Shown here: in pieces, positions 1 to 7,326 of the stretch
How positions within the stretch are numbered: the first letter of the stretch is position 1
Layout: every line of letters begins with the position of its first letter
Assembly (NCBI GenBank): GCA_947589085.1
Contig: CANPZD010000011.1
Span: 1 to 32,121 of the forward strand
Length of the DNA stretch: 32,121 bases
DNA from: an uncultured Clostridia bacterium
Lineage (GTDB): Bacteria; Bacillota; Clostridia; Christensenellales; Borkfalkiaceae
Direction: 5' to 3'
Position numbers and translations under genes: made by a program
Notes under the pieces: generated by a model
What the model saw: only the letters and a program-made list of their open reading frames with translations
What the model was told of the DNA's origin: nothing
Database searches by the model: none

Positions 1-219
1 TACTTTTCGGGGGAGCCGGAGATCGAAGGGGACGAAGTGAAGTTGAGCGTGCTTGACGACAGCGTGGAACGTGTGCTGGGTCTTGCTGGGGAACTGCCCG
101 CGCCGGTACACGGGCTGAAACTTTCGATGAAGGCGGATGAAACGCATGTGCTCGGAATTGGGATCACATACGCTTCCGGCAGCTCTGCTGTTACGATCAC
201 ATTGACATTTGCCTACTGA
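1..219 (+). CDS. C-terminal fragment of an unknown protein
   Basis: The reading frame is open from the first base to a TGA at 217-219, so this is the last 72 residues of a gene that begins before the window. I do not recognise a family. The residues alternate polar and hydrophobic (it ends in VTITLTFAY), which suggests beta structure, and no membrane segment is visible in this part. It lies 22 bases before the ABC transporter genes on the same strand, so it may be the upstream member of that operon. A GTG at 37 is an internal codon rather than a likely start, because no ribosome binding site precedes it. Confidence 0.6.
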   Translation, partial: YFSGEPEIEGDEVKLSVLDDSVERVLGLAGELPAPVHGLKLSMKADETHVLGIGITYASGSSAVTITLTFAY

Positions 220-241
220 GGCGACAAAAGGAGAATAAAAT

Positions 242-1183
242 ATGATGCATTGCAACCGTTGCGGCGGAATATTGCAGGAAAATGCGGAATTCTGCCCCCA
301 TTGCGGAAACGCCGTAGCGCCGATCGCGGCCTGTCCGAACTATGTCAATCCGTATGTGGCTTTTATGGGATACGGCATGGCTCCGCAGGTGACGATCCAA
401 TACAATGGGGACCCCGCCGAGCAGACGGGGTATGAAAGATATCCCGGGCACGAGGAAGTCGTCAGTATCAAGGGCCTCTGGAAGAGATATTCGCGCAAAG
501 CGGATTGGGCGGTCTCGAATGTCTCTTTCACCTGTTACGAAGGCGAGATCGTGGGACTTCTCGGTCACAACGGCGCGGGGAAGTCGACGACGCTGAAATG
601 TCTCGAAGGCATGCTTCCGTTCGACAAGGGCGAGATCAAAATTGCGGGATACGATATCCAAAAAGACGGCGAAAAGGCGAAGGCGCACATGGGATTCGTC
701 ACGGATAATCACGCAACGTTCGTGAAAATGACGGGATTGCAGTACATCAATTTCATGGCGGACGTCTACGAAGTGCCGAGCAAAGTTCGTGTCAAGCGGT
801 TGGCGGAGCTGGAACGCGTCTTTCAGCTGGGGCATCCCATCGAGAATCTTATTTCGTCGTATTCGCACGGCATGCGGCAAAAAATCTGCATGATGGGTTC
901 GCTGATCCATCAACCGAAATTGTGGATCCTCGACGAGCCGATGACGGGACTTGATCCGCGTACCATGCACGCAGTGCAGGAATTTATGCACCAATACGTG
1001 GCGCAGGGAAATTCGATCATCTTTTCGTCGCACGCGCTCAACACGGTCGCCAAACTCTGCGACAGAGTGGTTCTCATCCGGAAGGGACAGCAGGTAGACG
1101 AACTGAACGTGAAGGAGATCTACGCCGCAAATCCGAATTTCGACTTCGAGGAGTATTTTTTACGCAATGAAAAACAGTCATAA
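242..1183 (+). CDS. ABC transporter ATP-binding protein with N-terminal zinc ribbon
   Basis: A 313-residue ATPase expected to drive the membrane permease encoded next to it, on the cytoplasmic side. Residues 1-25 form a zinc-ribbon motif with two CxxC pairs (C4/C7 and C18/C21), followed by a linker of about 45 residues. The ABC domain has Walker A GHNGAGKST (108-116), a signature reading SYSHGMRQ (206-213) in place of LSGGQ, Walker B LWILDEP (227-233) and the H-loop histidine H264. The start at 242 is set by AAAAGGAG at 226-233; an ATG three bases later is less well spaced. The end overlaps the permease gene by 17 bases, indicating translational coupling. The ABC family assignment is certain; the substrate is unknown. 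The zinc ribbon is an uncommon addition to an ABC ATPase and might sense metal or redox state or mediate contacts; that is inference. Confidence 0.93.
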   Translation: MMHCNRCGGILQENAEFCPHCGNAVAPIAACPNYVNPYVAFMGYGMAPQVTIQYNGDPAEQTGYERYPGHEEVVSIKGLWKRYSRKADWAVSNVSFTCYEGEIVGLLGHNGAGKSTTLKCLEGMLPFDKGEIKIAGYDIQKDGEKAKAHMGFVTDNHATFVKMTGLQYINFMADVYEVPSKVRVKRLAELERVFQLGHPIENLISSYSHGMRQKICMMGSLIHQPKLWILDEPMTGLDPRTMHAVQEFMHQYVAQGNSIIFSSHALNTVAKLCDRVVLIRKGQQVDELNVKEIYAANPNFDFEEYFLRNEKQS

Positions 1184-2900
1184 CGCAAATGCGCAGGCTG
1201 CGCCGGCAGCAGGCTCGGGGAAGGGCGGCGTAAACTTCCGTACGGTGCGCGCGCTTCTCCGGAAGAACGGGCAGGAACGGCGTTCCATGTTCAGAGCGGG
1301 GCAGTTCGACTTTTTCGGATTTCTTCTCCGCATCTTGCTGATCGCCGCGATCGTCGCGCTGTTCGTCATGTTTTTCGGGCGGTTTGTCGACGTATACGTT
1401 TCGATCAAGATCAACGATAAAACGGACGTCATGGCCCGGTCCACCGAGCTTCTTACGATCCTGTATTCGGCGGTGATCCTCGGAATGGTCATCGGGGGCG
1501 TCGGGCAGATCGGCCGCGAACTGTTTGCGGCAGACGACATGAAGATCCTCTCGGCAATGCCCATCAACGCCAAAACGCTGTTTCTCGCAAAACTCATCAG
1601 CATTTATCGCGGACAGCTTGTGATCGCGCTTGTCTCCGTGTTCACGATCAACGTGACGTTTGCCCTGAAAGTCGGCGTAACGCTTGTTTTCTGGGCGCTC
1701 ACGCTCATCATCTGTTTTCTGCTTCCGCTCATCACGATCCTCATCTCCGCGGTGCTTGTGCTGCCGTTTCAGGCGATCAAGCGGTTTCTGCGGGAGCGGT
1801 TCGTGCTTACGTTCATCTTGGTGACGGCGATCCTCGGCGTCTCGTTCTGGCTGTATTCCATCATCGTGGGCGGCGTGAAGCAGCTGCTTTTGGGCGATTC
1901 ACTCCGATACTTTTTCAATGCCCGCGTCATGAAGTCCATCCGGATCGCCTGTTCGTGGCTGTATCCTGCGCGGTGGTTTGCCAACATCATCTCGGGGAGC
2001 GACCCGATCTGGAGTTGGCTGGAACTCGCCGCGGTTGCGATCGTGTGCATTCTGCTTGCGATGCTTGTGATCAAGAGGATCCTTGTCCGGTCGATGCAGG
2101 CGAGGAATCAAGGCTCTTCCGCGTCGATTCTCAAAACCTCTTACGTCATGGATAAGCGGAACAAATTCGTTGCGCTGCTCAAAAAGGAATTTCTGATGAT
2201 ATTCCGCACGCCGTCGTATATGTTCTCTTATTTTTCGGTGGCGGTCATCATGCCTCTCATGGTGTATTTCTGCATGGATGTGGGCGCATCGCTCGTGGAA
2301 AATCTCGTGGGACTTGACAGCAGTCTGGAACTTGCGCTCTTTCTCACGATTTTGTTCGGCGCGCTCACGAATATCTTCTGCGCGACGAATATCAGCCGCG
2401 ACGGGGAGATGTTTTACTCGGTGAAGGCGCTGCCCTTGGATTTCAGGACGGTGTTTTTCTCCAAGATCGTGCTCTGTCTCATCGTGACGGCGTTTTCGCA
2501 GGTGGCTTCTGCGGTGCTTCTGTTTGCAACGGGGATCGTGGGGGCGGTCGACGCGCTGTTCCTCGTATTCGTGGGATTGCTGTTCAGCTTTGTGAATATT
2601 GCGGTTGCGACGCGGTACGATTTCAATCACGCGCACTTTTCGAGCGAGGACGACGGAGAGATCAAAGAATCCTCCGGAACGGTCTCGAAAGTGATTTTCA
2701 TGGGCATGCTGCTGTCCTTTGCGGTGGGAGGGCTGGTTTTGATCTTAAAGATCTTTGCTCAGCTCCGGCAGTTTGCATACGGCGCGCTCACGTATATCCT
2801 CGCAGGCGGACTTGCGGTGATATCGGCGGGCCTTGCCACGCTCTATCTGCTGCTCGGACTTAAGAAAAAATATTATGAATTTTCGGGAGGAGGCATCTGA
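1167..2900 (+). CDS. ABC-2-like transporter permease, 577 aa
   Basis: An integral membrane protein, the likely membrane partner of the ATPase whose gene it overlaps. After a basic, glycine-rich cytoplasmic N-terminus of about 45 residues there are many hydrophobic segments in two blocks (roughly residues 48-310 and 355-575), separated by a charged stretch near 315-350. The C-terminus ends in a membrane span followed by LKKKYYEFSGGGI. This is the general organisation of large ABC-2 type or 'putative ABC exporter' permeases of Firmicutes. I base this on topology and context, not on a diagnostic motif. The start ATG lies within the end of the ATPase gene, and its TGA shares one base with the ATG of the next gene (TGATG at 2898-2902), so all three genes are probably translated as one unit. 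Confidence 0.85.
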   Translation: MKNSHNANAQAAPAAGSGKGGVNFRTVRALLRKNGQERRSMFRAGQFDFFGFLLRILLIAAIVALFVMFFGRFVDVYVSIKINDKTDVMARSTELLTILYSAVILGMVIGGVGQIGRELFAADDMKILSAMPINAKTLFLAKLISIYRGQLVIALVSVFTINVTFALKVGVTLVFWALTLIICFLLPLITILISAVLVLPFQAIKRFLRERFVLTFILVTAILGVSFWLYSIIVGGVKQLLLGDSLRYFFNARVMKSIRIACSWLYPARWFANIISGSDPIWSWLELAAVAIVCILLAMLVIKRILVRSMQARNQGSSASILKTSYVMDKRNKFVALLKKEFLMIFRTPSYMFSYFSVAVIMPLMVYFCMDVGASLVENLVGLDSSLELALFLTILFGALTNIFCATNISRDGEMFYSVKALPLDFRTVFFSKIVLCLIVTAFSQVASAVLLFATGIVGAVDALFLVFVGLLFSFVNIAVATRYDFNHAHFSSEDDGEIKESSGTVSKVIFMGMLLSFAVGGLVLILKIFAQLRQFAYGALTYILAGGLAVISAGLATLYLLLGLKKKYYEFSGGGI

Positions 2901-5900
2901 TGCGGAAAACACTCATCGCACTTATCATAGTGCTTCCCTTAACGTTTGTGCTCGTACTGTTTTCCTCGCTCAATCTGGTCAGTCTGGGCGTAAATATTTC
3001 GGTCAGCGGGATCACGATCCATGCCGACGGAACGGATGAGGACGGCACGCTGTATCTCGATCTTGCGGACGACGTTTCGCACACGGTCGAAGCGGAGGTT
3101 CTGCCGAACAACGCAACGGAAAAGGGGTATTCGCTTGCCAGCAGCGATCCCGATGTGATTGACGTGACGAAGGACGGCCGCATCTTGGCAAAGCGCGAGG
3201 GGACGGCAAAGATCACGGCGACTAGCAACGATAAGAGTTTTACCGATTTCATTTCGGTCGTTGCGGTTTCCTCGAAGCCGTACGACGTTGCGTTTTCTCT
3301 CTTCGACGAGGAGGGAAACAACGTTGCGGTTGCAACACAAACGGGTTATGAGGGGAATATCCCCGCGGGAAAGTACAGTTACAATGTCGCGGTCGAGCCG
3401 ATGGGCTTCCCGTACACGTTCTCGGTCGTCGACGAGACGTTCGCCGAGATCGAAAAGGGCAATAAGACGCTGTTCTTACCTTTTACGGGGGAGGCAAACT
3501 TCCGCGTGACGGTGCCGGACGGCATCAAGGGCCCCATCGAGAAAACCGTTTCGCTGAACGTGACGAAGCCTGCCGGCTCCGTCCTGATCAACGGAACGGT
3601 CTCCGAAAAATTTCAGGGGATCCGGCTCGCATACGGGGCAAAAAAGACTCAGATCTATGTGGAATGCTCGGGCGGACGGCCGAATTTCGAGGCGGACGGC
3701 GGGCAAGCGGAACTTGCGGGCATTACGCCGCTCAACAGCGGGCGCTATATTCTGGATATCAAGCTGAACGATACGGAAGAGAGTTTTTCCGGAACGGTCA
3801 TTGCAGGGAAAAAAGCGATCCCCGTATTTTTCACCTTTACGGATTTTGATTTTTCGATCAGTTCGGAAGCAACCATCGAGGAAACGGAAAACGGCGGGCA
3901 GGGCGCCACGCTTCTTTCGGGCAATCCGACGTCGTTCTATGTGCTGTCGCCGGTTGCGGCCGATGACGTTGCATACACGTGGGAATTCGACGGTCCCGCG
4001 GAATATTTCACGGTTGCGGACGGCACGGCTACGGTCAATGCGAACGTGGGTAAGTATGTTCTCCGCGTGAAAGCGGTGTACGGCAGCAAAGAGATCACGA
4101 AAGAAATTGCAATCACGGTGGTGAACAAGATCAGCGTGATCCAGCCTGTCGAAGAGAAAGGGTTGGATCTTGCGGAGTGCTATACGGTCGCGGGGCAAGC
4201 GTACAACGATCGGATGGAACTCGTCGATCAGGCGTATGCGCTCAGATATCACGTGCTTCCCTCGTCGGGAACGCAGAGCGAAGATCTTCGGTTCACCGTC
4301 TCCGACGATAGCCTTGCGGAAGTCGAGATCCGAGACGGTTCTCCCGTGCTTGTTCCCAAGGGCGACGGAAGGATCACCGTCGAAGTGGCGTGGAAGTATA
4401 ACAGCGCGTTCGGGTCGAACGTAAAGGCGCTGTACACGTTCAACGTGGTGAAGTCGGCCGTTGCGGTCGAAAACGCGCCGGAGCTTGTAAAGGCGGTGGG
4501 AGACGCGCGCGCAGTCGTTCTCAAGAACAATATCAAGCTGGGCACGGACGCCACGGGTGCGGTTCTGCCGCTTGAAACGCGGGCGGGCATGCTGGGGCGC
4601 ATGAAGTCCACATACAATATCGAATGGTACAGACACACGTCCGACGCGCTGAGCGAGAAAGACGCATATATCTCGTACGTCATGGAATTCAAGAACGACG
4701 TATACGGCAACGGGAAATCCATCGATGCGGATAACTTTACCCATGTTCTCGACGAGGCCGGCGTGCCCGTTCTGGAACAATACAGGCGGCCGCTCTTTTT
4801 CGTGAAGTACAAAGAGATCGCCAGCGTGGCGGGGCAGGACAACTGTGCCTTTTTGATCCGTACGGACGGCGTGAAGCTCTACGGCGTAAGCCTTCTCGGG
4901 TGCAGTGACGCTTCTCTTCTCTCTGAGAATCAGGAGTACGATCTCAAGAATCTCAACTACACGGGCACGACCCTCGACGTAAACGCTTCGGCGAAGATCA
5001 TCAACTGCCGTATCAGAAACGGCAGGAACGTCATGCGCACATACGGCGGGAATCGGAACGGCGACAATTATTTTATCACCGATCTGAATCGGAACACGGG
5101 CTGCGACAGCGAGCGCATCAAAGTTCTGATCGAAGGCTGCATTCTTTCGCAGGGGCGGGAATTTATTCTGAAAATAGGCGCCAACCGCGCGCTCAAAGCG
5201 TCGACGGCGGGCGGCAAGGATCCCGCTCTGACCGATGGCAGCGGCAAACCGTATCCGGAGCCGAGTACCGAAAACTACTACGGCGATCTTTGGAAAGACG
5301 ATTATTTTTACCGGCAATATGTGATGACGGACGTCACGCTCAAAGACAGCGTGCTGGAGACGAGCGGCCTGTTTACCGTGGGCTTTGAGAGCAATTTCGC
5401 AGGGGAATACCTGTACGAAGGCGCAGGCAGCCATAAGTACAAGAATTTCACGGTGGATTGGGAAAGTTCTGGCGGCACGTCGTTTGCGTCGGTTCTCCAT
5501 TTGGAGGGGGACGTGCGGCTGTACGATTGGAAAGATATCAAACTTGTAGACAGTTCAACGCTCATCGAATCCGTCAACGGGAGCGCGCTCAGCGGGATCC
5601 TCAAATTGGATATTCAGAAGATGCTCAACTATGTGTCCGATCTGGATGCATACAAGGGTATCATCGAAAACACGTCTGACGGCAGACAGTTCGTGCACGG
5701 GGGCATTGCGCTTTACGGCGGCGGCAGGAATTATTCGGCGTTGGATCTTTCCGAACTCGATAAAGCGTATTCGGATTTCCGGCATATCAATATTAACATT
5801 TCGGTCCTTGGCGGATCCGACGCGGGGGATATGCAGGAGCAGAGCAATGTGCTTCAAAAATGTTCCGGGCCGCATGATTTCAACTTCTTTATGTACGATG

Positions 5901-5989
5901 TAAACAGCAAGAACAATTACGTCAAGCAGATGAACGACACGCAGAAGTCGCTCAAATACAAGGGTGTGAATCCCGTCTCCGCATTCTGA
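2900..5989 (+). CDS. Membrane-anchored Ig-like/beta-helix extracellular protein
   Basis: A 1029-residue protein with an N-terminal hydrophobic segment (about residues 5-33, no lipobox cysteine), so it is exported and either anchored or cleaved. Residues of about 36-118 resemble a bacterial Ig-like group 2 (Big_2) domain: a VEAEVLPNNAT segment, then SSDPDVIDVTKDGRI and AKREGTAKITATS. More beta-sandwich-like repeats follow to about residue 520. Residues of roughly 640-900 contain short repeating hydrophobic/polar units with phrases such as DGVKLYGVSLLGC and SAKIINCRIRNGR, typical of right-handed parallel beta-helices. No LPXTG sorting signal is visible. Translational coupling to the ABC permease (shared base in TGATG) suggests that it works with, or is handled by, that transporter. 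The exact function is unknown. Confidence 0.85.
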   Translation: MRKTLIALIIVLPLTFVLVLFSSLNLVSLGVNISVSGITIHADGTDEDGTLYLDLADDVSHTVEAEVLPNNATEKGYSLASSDPDVIDVTKDGRILAKREGTAKITATSNDKSFTDFISVVAVSSKPYDVAFSLFDEEGNNVAVATQTGYEGNIPAGKYSYNVAVEPMGFPYTFSVVDETFAEIEKGNKTLFLPFTGEANFRVTVPDGIKGPIEKTVSLNVTKPAGSVLINGTVSEKFQGIRLAYGAKKTQIYVECSGGRPNFEADGGQAELAGITPLNSGRYILDIKLNDTEESFSGTVIAGKKAIPVFFTFTDFDFSISSEATIEETENGGQGATLLSGNPTSFYVLSPVAADDVAYTWEFDGPAEYFTVADGTATVNANVGKYVLRVKAVYGSKEITKEIAITVVNKISVIQPVEEKGLDLAECYTVAGQAYNDRMELVDQAYALRYHVLPSSGTQSEDLRFTVSDDSLAEVEIRDGSPVLVPKGDGRITVEVAWKYNSAFGSNVKALYTFNVVKSAVAVENAPELVKAVGDARAVVLKNNIKLGTDATGAVLPLETRAGMLGRMKSTYNIEWYRHTSDALSEKDAYISYVMEFKNDVYGNGKSIDADNFTHVLDEAGVPVLEQYRRPLFFVKYKEIASVAGQDNCAFLIRTDGVKLYGVSLLGCSDASLLSENQEYDLKNLNYTGTTLDVNASAKIINCRIRNGRNVMRTYGGNRNGDNYFITDLNRNTGCDSERIKVLIEGCILSQGREFILKIGANRALKASTAGGKDPALTDGSGKPYPEPSTENYYGDLWKDDYFYRQYVMTDVTLKDSVLETSGLFTVGFESNFAGEYLYEGAGSHKYKNFTVDWESSGGTSFASVLHLEGDVRLYDWKDIKLVDSSTLIESVNGSALSGILKLDIQKMLNYVSDLDAYKGIIENTSDGRQFVHGGIALYGGGRNYSALDLSELDKAYSDFRHININISVLGGSDAGDMQEQSNVLQKCSGPHDFNFFMYDVNSKNNYVKQMNDTQKSLKYKGVNPVSAF

Positions 5990-6011
5990 ACCCCATTCCG
6001 CAATTTTGAAC

Positions 6012-6048
6012 TATGCCCGCCGTAAAACGGCGGGCATATATTTTGATG
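6012..6048 (+). terminator. Terminator-like hairpin closing the ABC/surface-protein operon
   Basis: A perfect 12-bp stem (6012-6023 with 6027-6038) with an AAA loop begins 22 bases after the stop of the upstream gene and is followed by TATTTTGATGATTTT. The T tract is interrupted, so its efficiency is uncertain. The stem core GCCCGCCG/CGGCGGGC is nearly the same as the hairpin inside the repeats starting at 6058. Confidence 0.7.
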
Positions 6049-6057
6049 ATTTTCGAC

Positions 6058-6112
6058 GTCATTGAGCCGTGCGCCCGCCGAGAATCGGCGGGCGCACGTT
6101 GTCGAAGGATCT
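6058..6112. repeat. Interspersed hairpin repeat, copy 1
   Basis: Copy 1 of a repeat reading GTCATTGAGC, then a perfect 13-bp stem (GTGCGCCCGCCGA and its complement, GAA loop), then GTTGTCGAAGGATCTC. The same unit recurs at 6427 and 6616. The flanks (TCATCCTGAG and GTCGAAGGATCTC) resemble noncoding repeats I know to be widespread in gut Clostridia; here the middle is an unusually strong hairpin. Confidence 0.75.
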
Positions 6113-6129
6113 CATCATCTTGCTGTCCC

Positions 6130-6275
6130 CTCGAGGGGAAAATTTTGCATTTCTGCCGAAAGTTGATAACTTTCGGCGCAAAATTTTTTTGGTATTTGCC
6201 CATATGTGCGGGCAAATGCTGACCGAACGCGGGGTTCTACCCGCGCGAGACAGTGGCGTGCCGCTTTGCGGCACG
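6130..6275. other. Run of consecutive hairpins in noncoding DNA
   Basis: Four inverted repeats follow each other. One is a two-part stem in which AAAATTTTGC pairs with GCAAAATTTT and, inside it, GCCGAAAGTT pairs with AACTTTCGGC around a GAT loop (about 6139-6187). Then come TTTGCCC/GGGCAAA (about 6195-6216), CGCGGG/CCCGCG (about 6229-6246) and GTGCCGC-TTT-GCGGCAC (about 6257-6273). No convincing reading frame crosses them. The cluster could be remnants of small nonautonomous elements or a structured RNA. Confidence 0.55.
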
Positions 6276-6307
6276 CAGAAAGGGGTGGTATACGCAATCG
6301 GTGAACG

Positions 6308-6399
6308 CCACCCCCTCAGTCTCGGCTTTGCCTCGACAGCTCCCCCTCAAGGGGGCGCCAAGGAGAATGCGGTGATGTTTCGACTGCGCTCAACATGAC
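6308..6399. repeat. Fragments of two further interspersed repeat families
   Basis: CCCCCTCAGTCTCGGC at about 6310, followed by GCTCCCCCTCAAGGGGGCGCC at about 6340-6360, is a CTCAAGGGGG palindromic type. It is followed by GATGTTTCGACTGCGCTCAACATGAC-type sequence at 6374-6399. Both resemble noncoding repeats that I recall as common in uncultured gut Clostridia. The second ends in ATGAC and could be the right end of a unit that starts with GTCAT at 6058. Confidence 0.5.
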
Positions 6400-6426
6400 G
6401 TATTGGGAACGCCCGGCGAGCGTGCG

Positions 6427-6600
6427 CCGCCGCTCCACACGTCATCCTGAGCCGTGCGCCCGCCGAGAATCGGCGGGCGCACGTTGTCGAAGGATCTCGC
6501 CCTTATGCAAAGGAGATTTCTCGTCGCTTTGCTCTTACTTCGCGCTGCGCGCTCGTGCCGCCCTTCGACAGCGAATAACGTGCGGGCGGGGCGAAATGAC
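6427..6600. repeat. Compound hairpin element, copy 2 (GTCAT...ATGAC)
   Basis: The first 77 bases (6427-6503) are identical to 6616-6692 except for one G-to-A change in the hairpin. They contain the 13-bp perfect stem with a GAA loop and the GTCGAAGGATCTCGCCCT tail. This is followed by a second block with GAGATTTCTCGTCGCTTTGC that ends in GAAATGAC at 6593-6600. Taken from GTCAT at 6441 to ATGAC at 6600, the unit has short inverted ends. Confidence 0.75.
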
Positions 6601-6615
6601 AGAGGGGGCGGGGCA

Positions 6616-6735
6616 CCGCCGCTCCACACGTCATCCTGAGCCGTGCGCCCGCCGAGAATCGGCAGGCGCACGTTGTCGAAGGATCTCGCCCTAAAACACG
6701 ACGAGATTTCTCGTCGCTACGCTCCTCGAAATGAC
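6616..6735. repeat. Compound hairpin element, copy 3 (GTCAT...ATGAC)
   Basis: Near-identical to copy 2 over 77 bases (6616-6692). One substitution gives a G-to-A mismatch in the long stem. It then runs into a shorter second block containing the palindrome CGACGAGA-TT-TCTCGTCG (6699-6716) and ends in GAAATGAC at 6728-6735, just 13 bases beyond the stop of the amidase gene on the opposite strand. It may serve as that gene's transcript end; no good T tract is seen. Confidence 0.75.
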
Positions 6736-6748
6736 AGAGGAGGGAGAT

Positions 6749-7240
6749 TTATTTGCGCACGCCGAGGATATGAATGCCTCTCACGACGGCGGCGCGGTAA
6801 GAGGCAAGCGTTTTCCCATAGGCGTCGTAGGTGTGAGCGGCGACCAAAATATTGTTGCCGGAAAATCCAACGACGACGGGGGAATGGTAAAAATCGCCCG
6901 TTTCGCGGCCCAATTGCACGATATCCCCGCGTTGCAGTCGGTCCGGAGGGACGACTTCCGCATACGGCCCTGCGCCCGTGTTGCCGACGAGGAATCGATA
7001 GAGATATTCCACGCCCGTCCACGAAGCGGTGCGGTCGTCGGCGGAGCGGTAAAACCAACCGTAGACGGGCGTAAAATTCATGACGCCTGCGCCGGCAAAG
7101 ATACATTGCGAGGCGAAGTTGGTGCAGTCGCCGCCGAGCGTTTCGAAGTTAAAGTAGGCGGGATTTCGGCCGAACGCCCAGCGGCGGGCGTAGGCGACGG
7201 CGGCTTCTCTGTCGTATGGAAGAACGTTGAGCGGAGGCAT
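6749..7240 (-). CDS. Amidase-domain protein (Amidase_6 type), 163 aa
   Basis: A short protein consisting almost only of a putative amidase domain (Pfam Amidase_6). It opens with the typical YDREAAVAYARRWA and RNPAY motifs. The GGDCTNFASQC motif supplies the likely nucleophile C39, and H119 (FYHSPVVV) and H136 (AAHTYDAYG) are the candidate histidines. Domains of this fold are NlpC/P60-like cysteine hydrolases and are often attached to cell-wall proteins; here there is no signal peptide, membrane span or wall-binding module. The start at 7240 has no well-spaced ribosome binding site: a GGAG lies only about 2 bases upstream. The gene lies 86 bases downstream of a large lipoprotein gene on the same strand, with a terminator hairpin between them, and I see no clear promoter. 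Family assignment is strong; the substrate is unknown. Confidence 0.85.
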   Translation of the reverse strand: MPPLNVLPYDREAAVAYARRWAFGRNPAYFNFETLGGDCTNFASQCIFAGAGVMNFTPVYGWFYRSADDRTASWTGVEYLYRFLVGNTGAGPYAEVVPPDRLQRGDIVQLGRETGDFYHSPVVVGFSGNNILVAAHTYDAYGKTLASYRAAVVRGIHILGVRK

Positions 7241-7275
7241 ACTCCATGGTATGCGGAATGGGGGATCTTTTGCGC

Positions 7276-7310
7276 AAAAAAAGAACGGTTCCGAAGAACC
7301 GTTCTTTTTT
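7276..7310. terminator. Bidirectional rho-independent terminator
   Basis: A 10-bp stem AGAACGGTTC/GAACCGTTCT (7282-7291 with 7296-7305) with a 4-base loop, flanked by an A run on the left and a T run on the right. On the minus strand it lies 17 bases after the stop of the 1030-aa lipoprotein gene and is followed by seven T. Confidence 0.88.
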
Positions 7311-7326
7311 GACCTTGGATGATTGA

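Noticed and set aside
3476-5500. 674-codon minus-strand frame
   Set aside because: Shadow of the 1029-aa surface protein gene; composition is unlike a real protein and no start signals are seen.
6427-6692. Possible CRISPR array
   Set aside because: Only two or three copies with unequal spacing and a 13-bp internal stem; no cas genes and no spacer-sized regular units.
6395-6694. Plus-strand frames across the hairpin repeats
   Set aside because: The translated sequence is itself duplicated because the DNA is repeated; there is no ribosome binding site and the composition is not protein-like.
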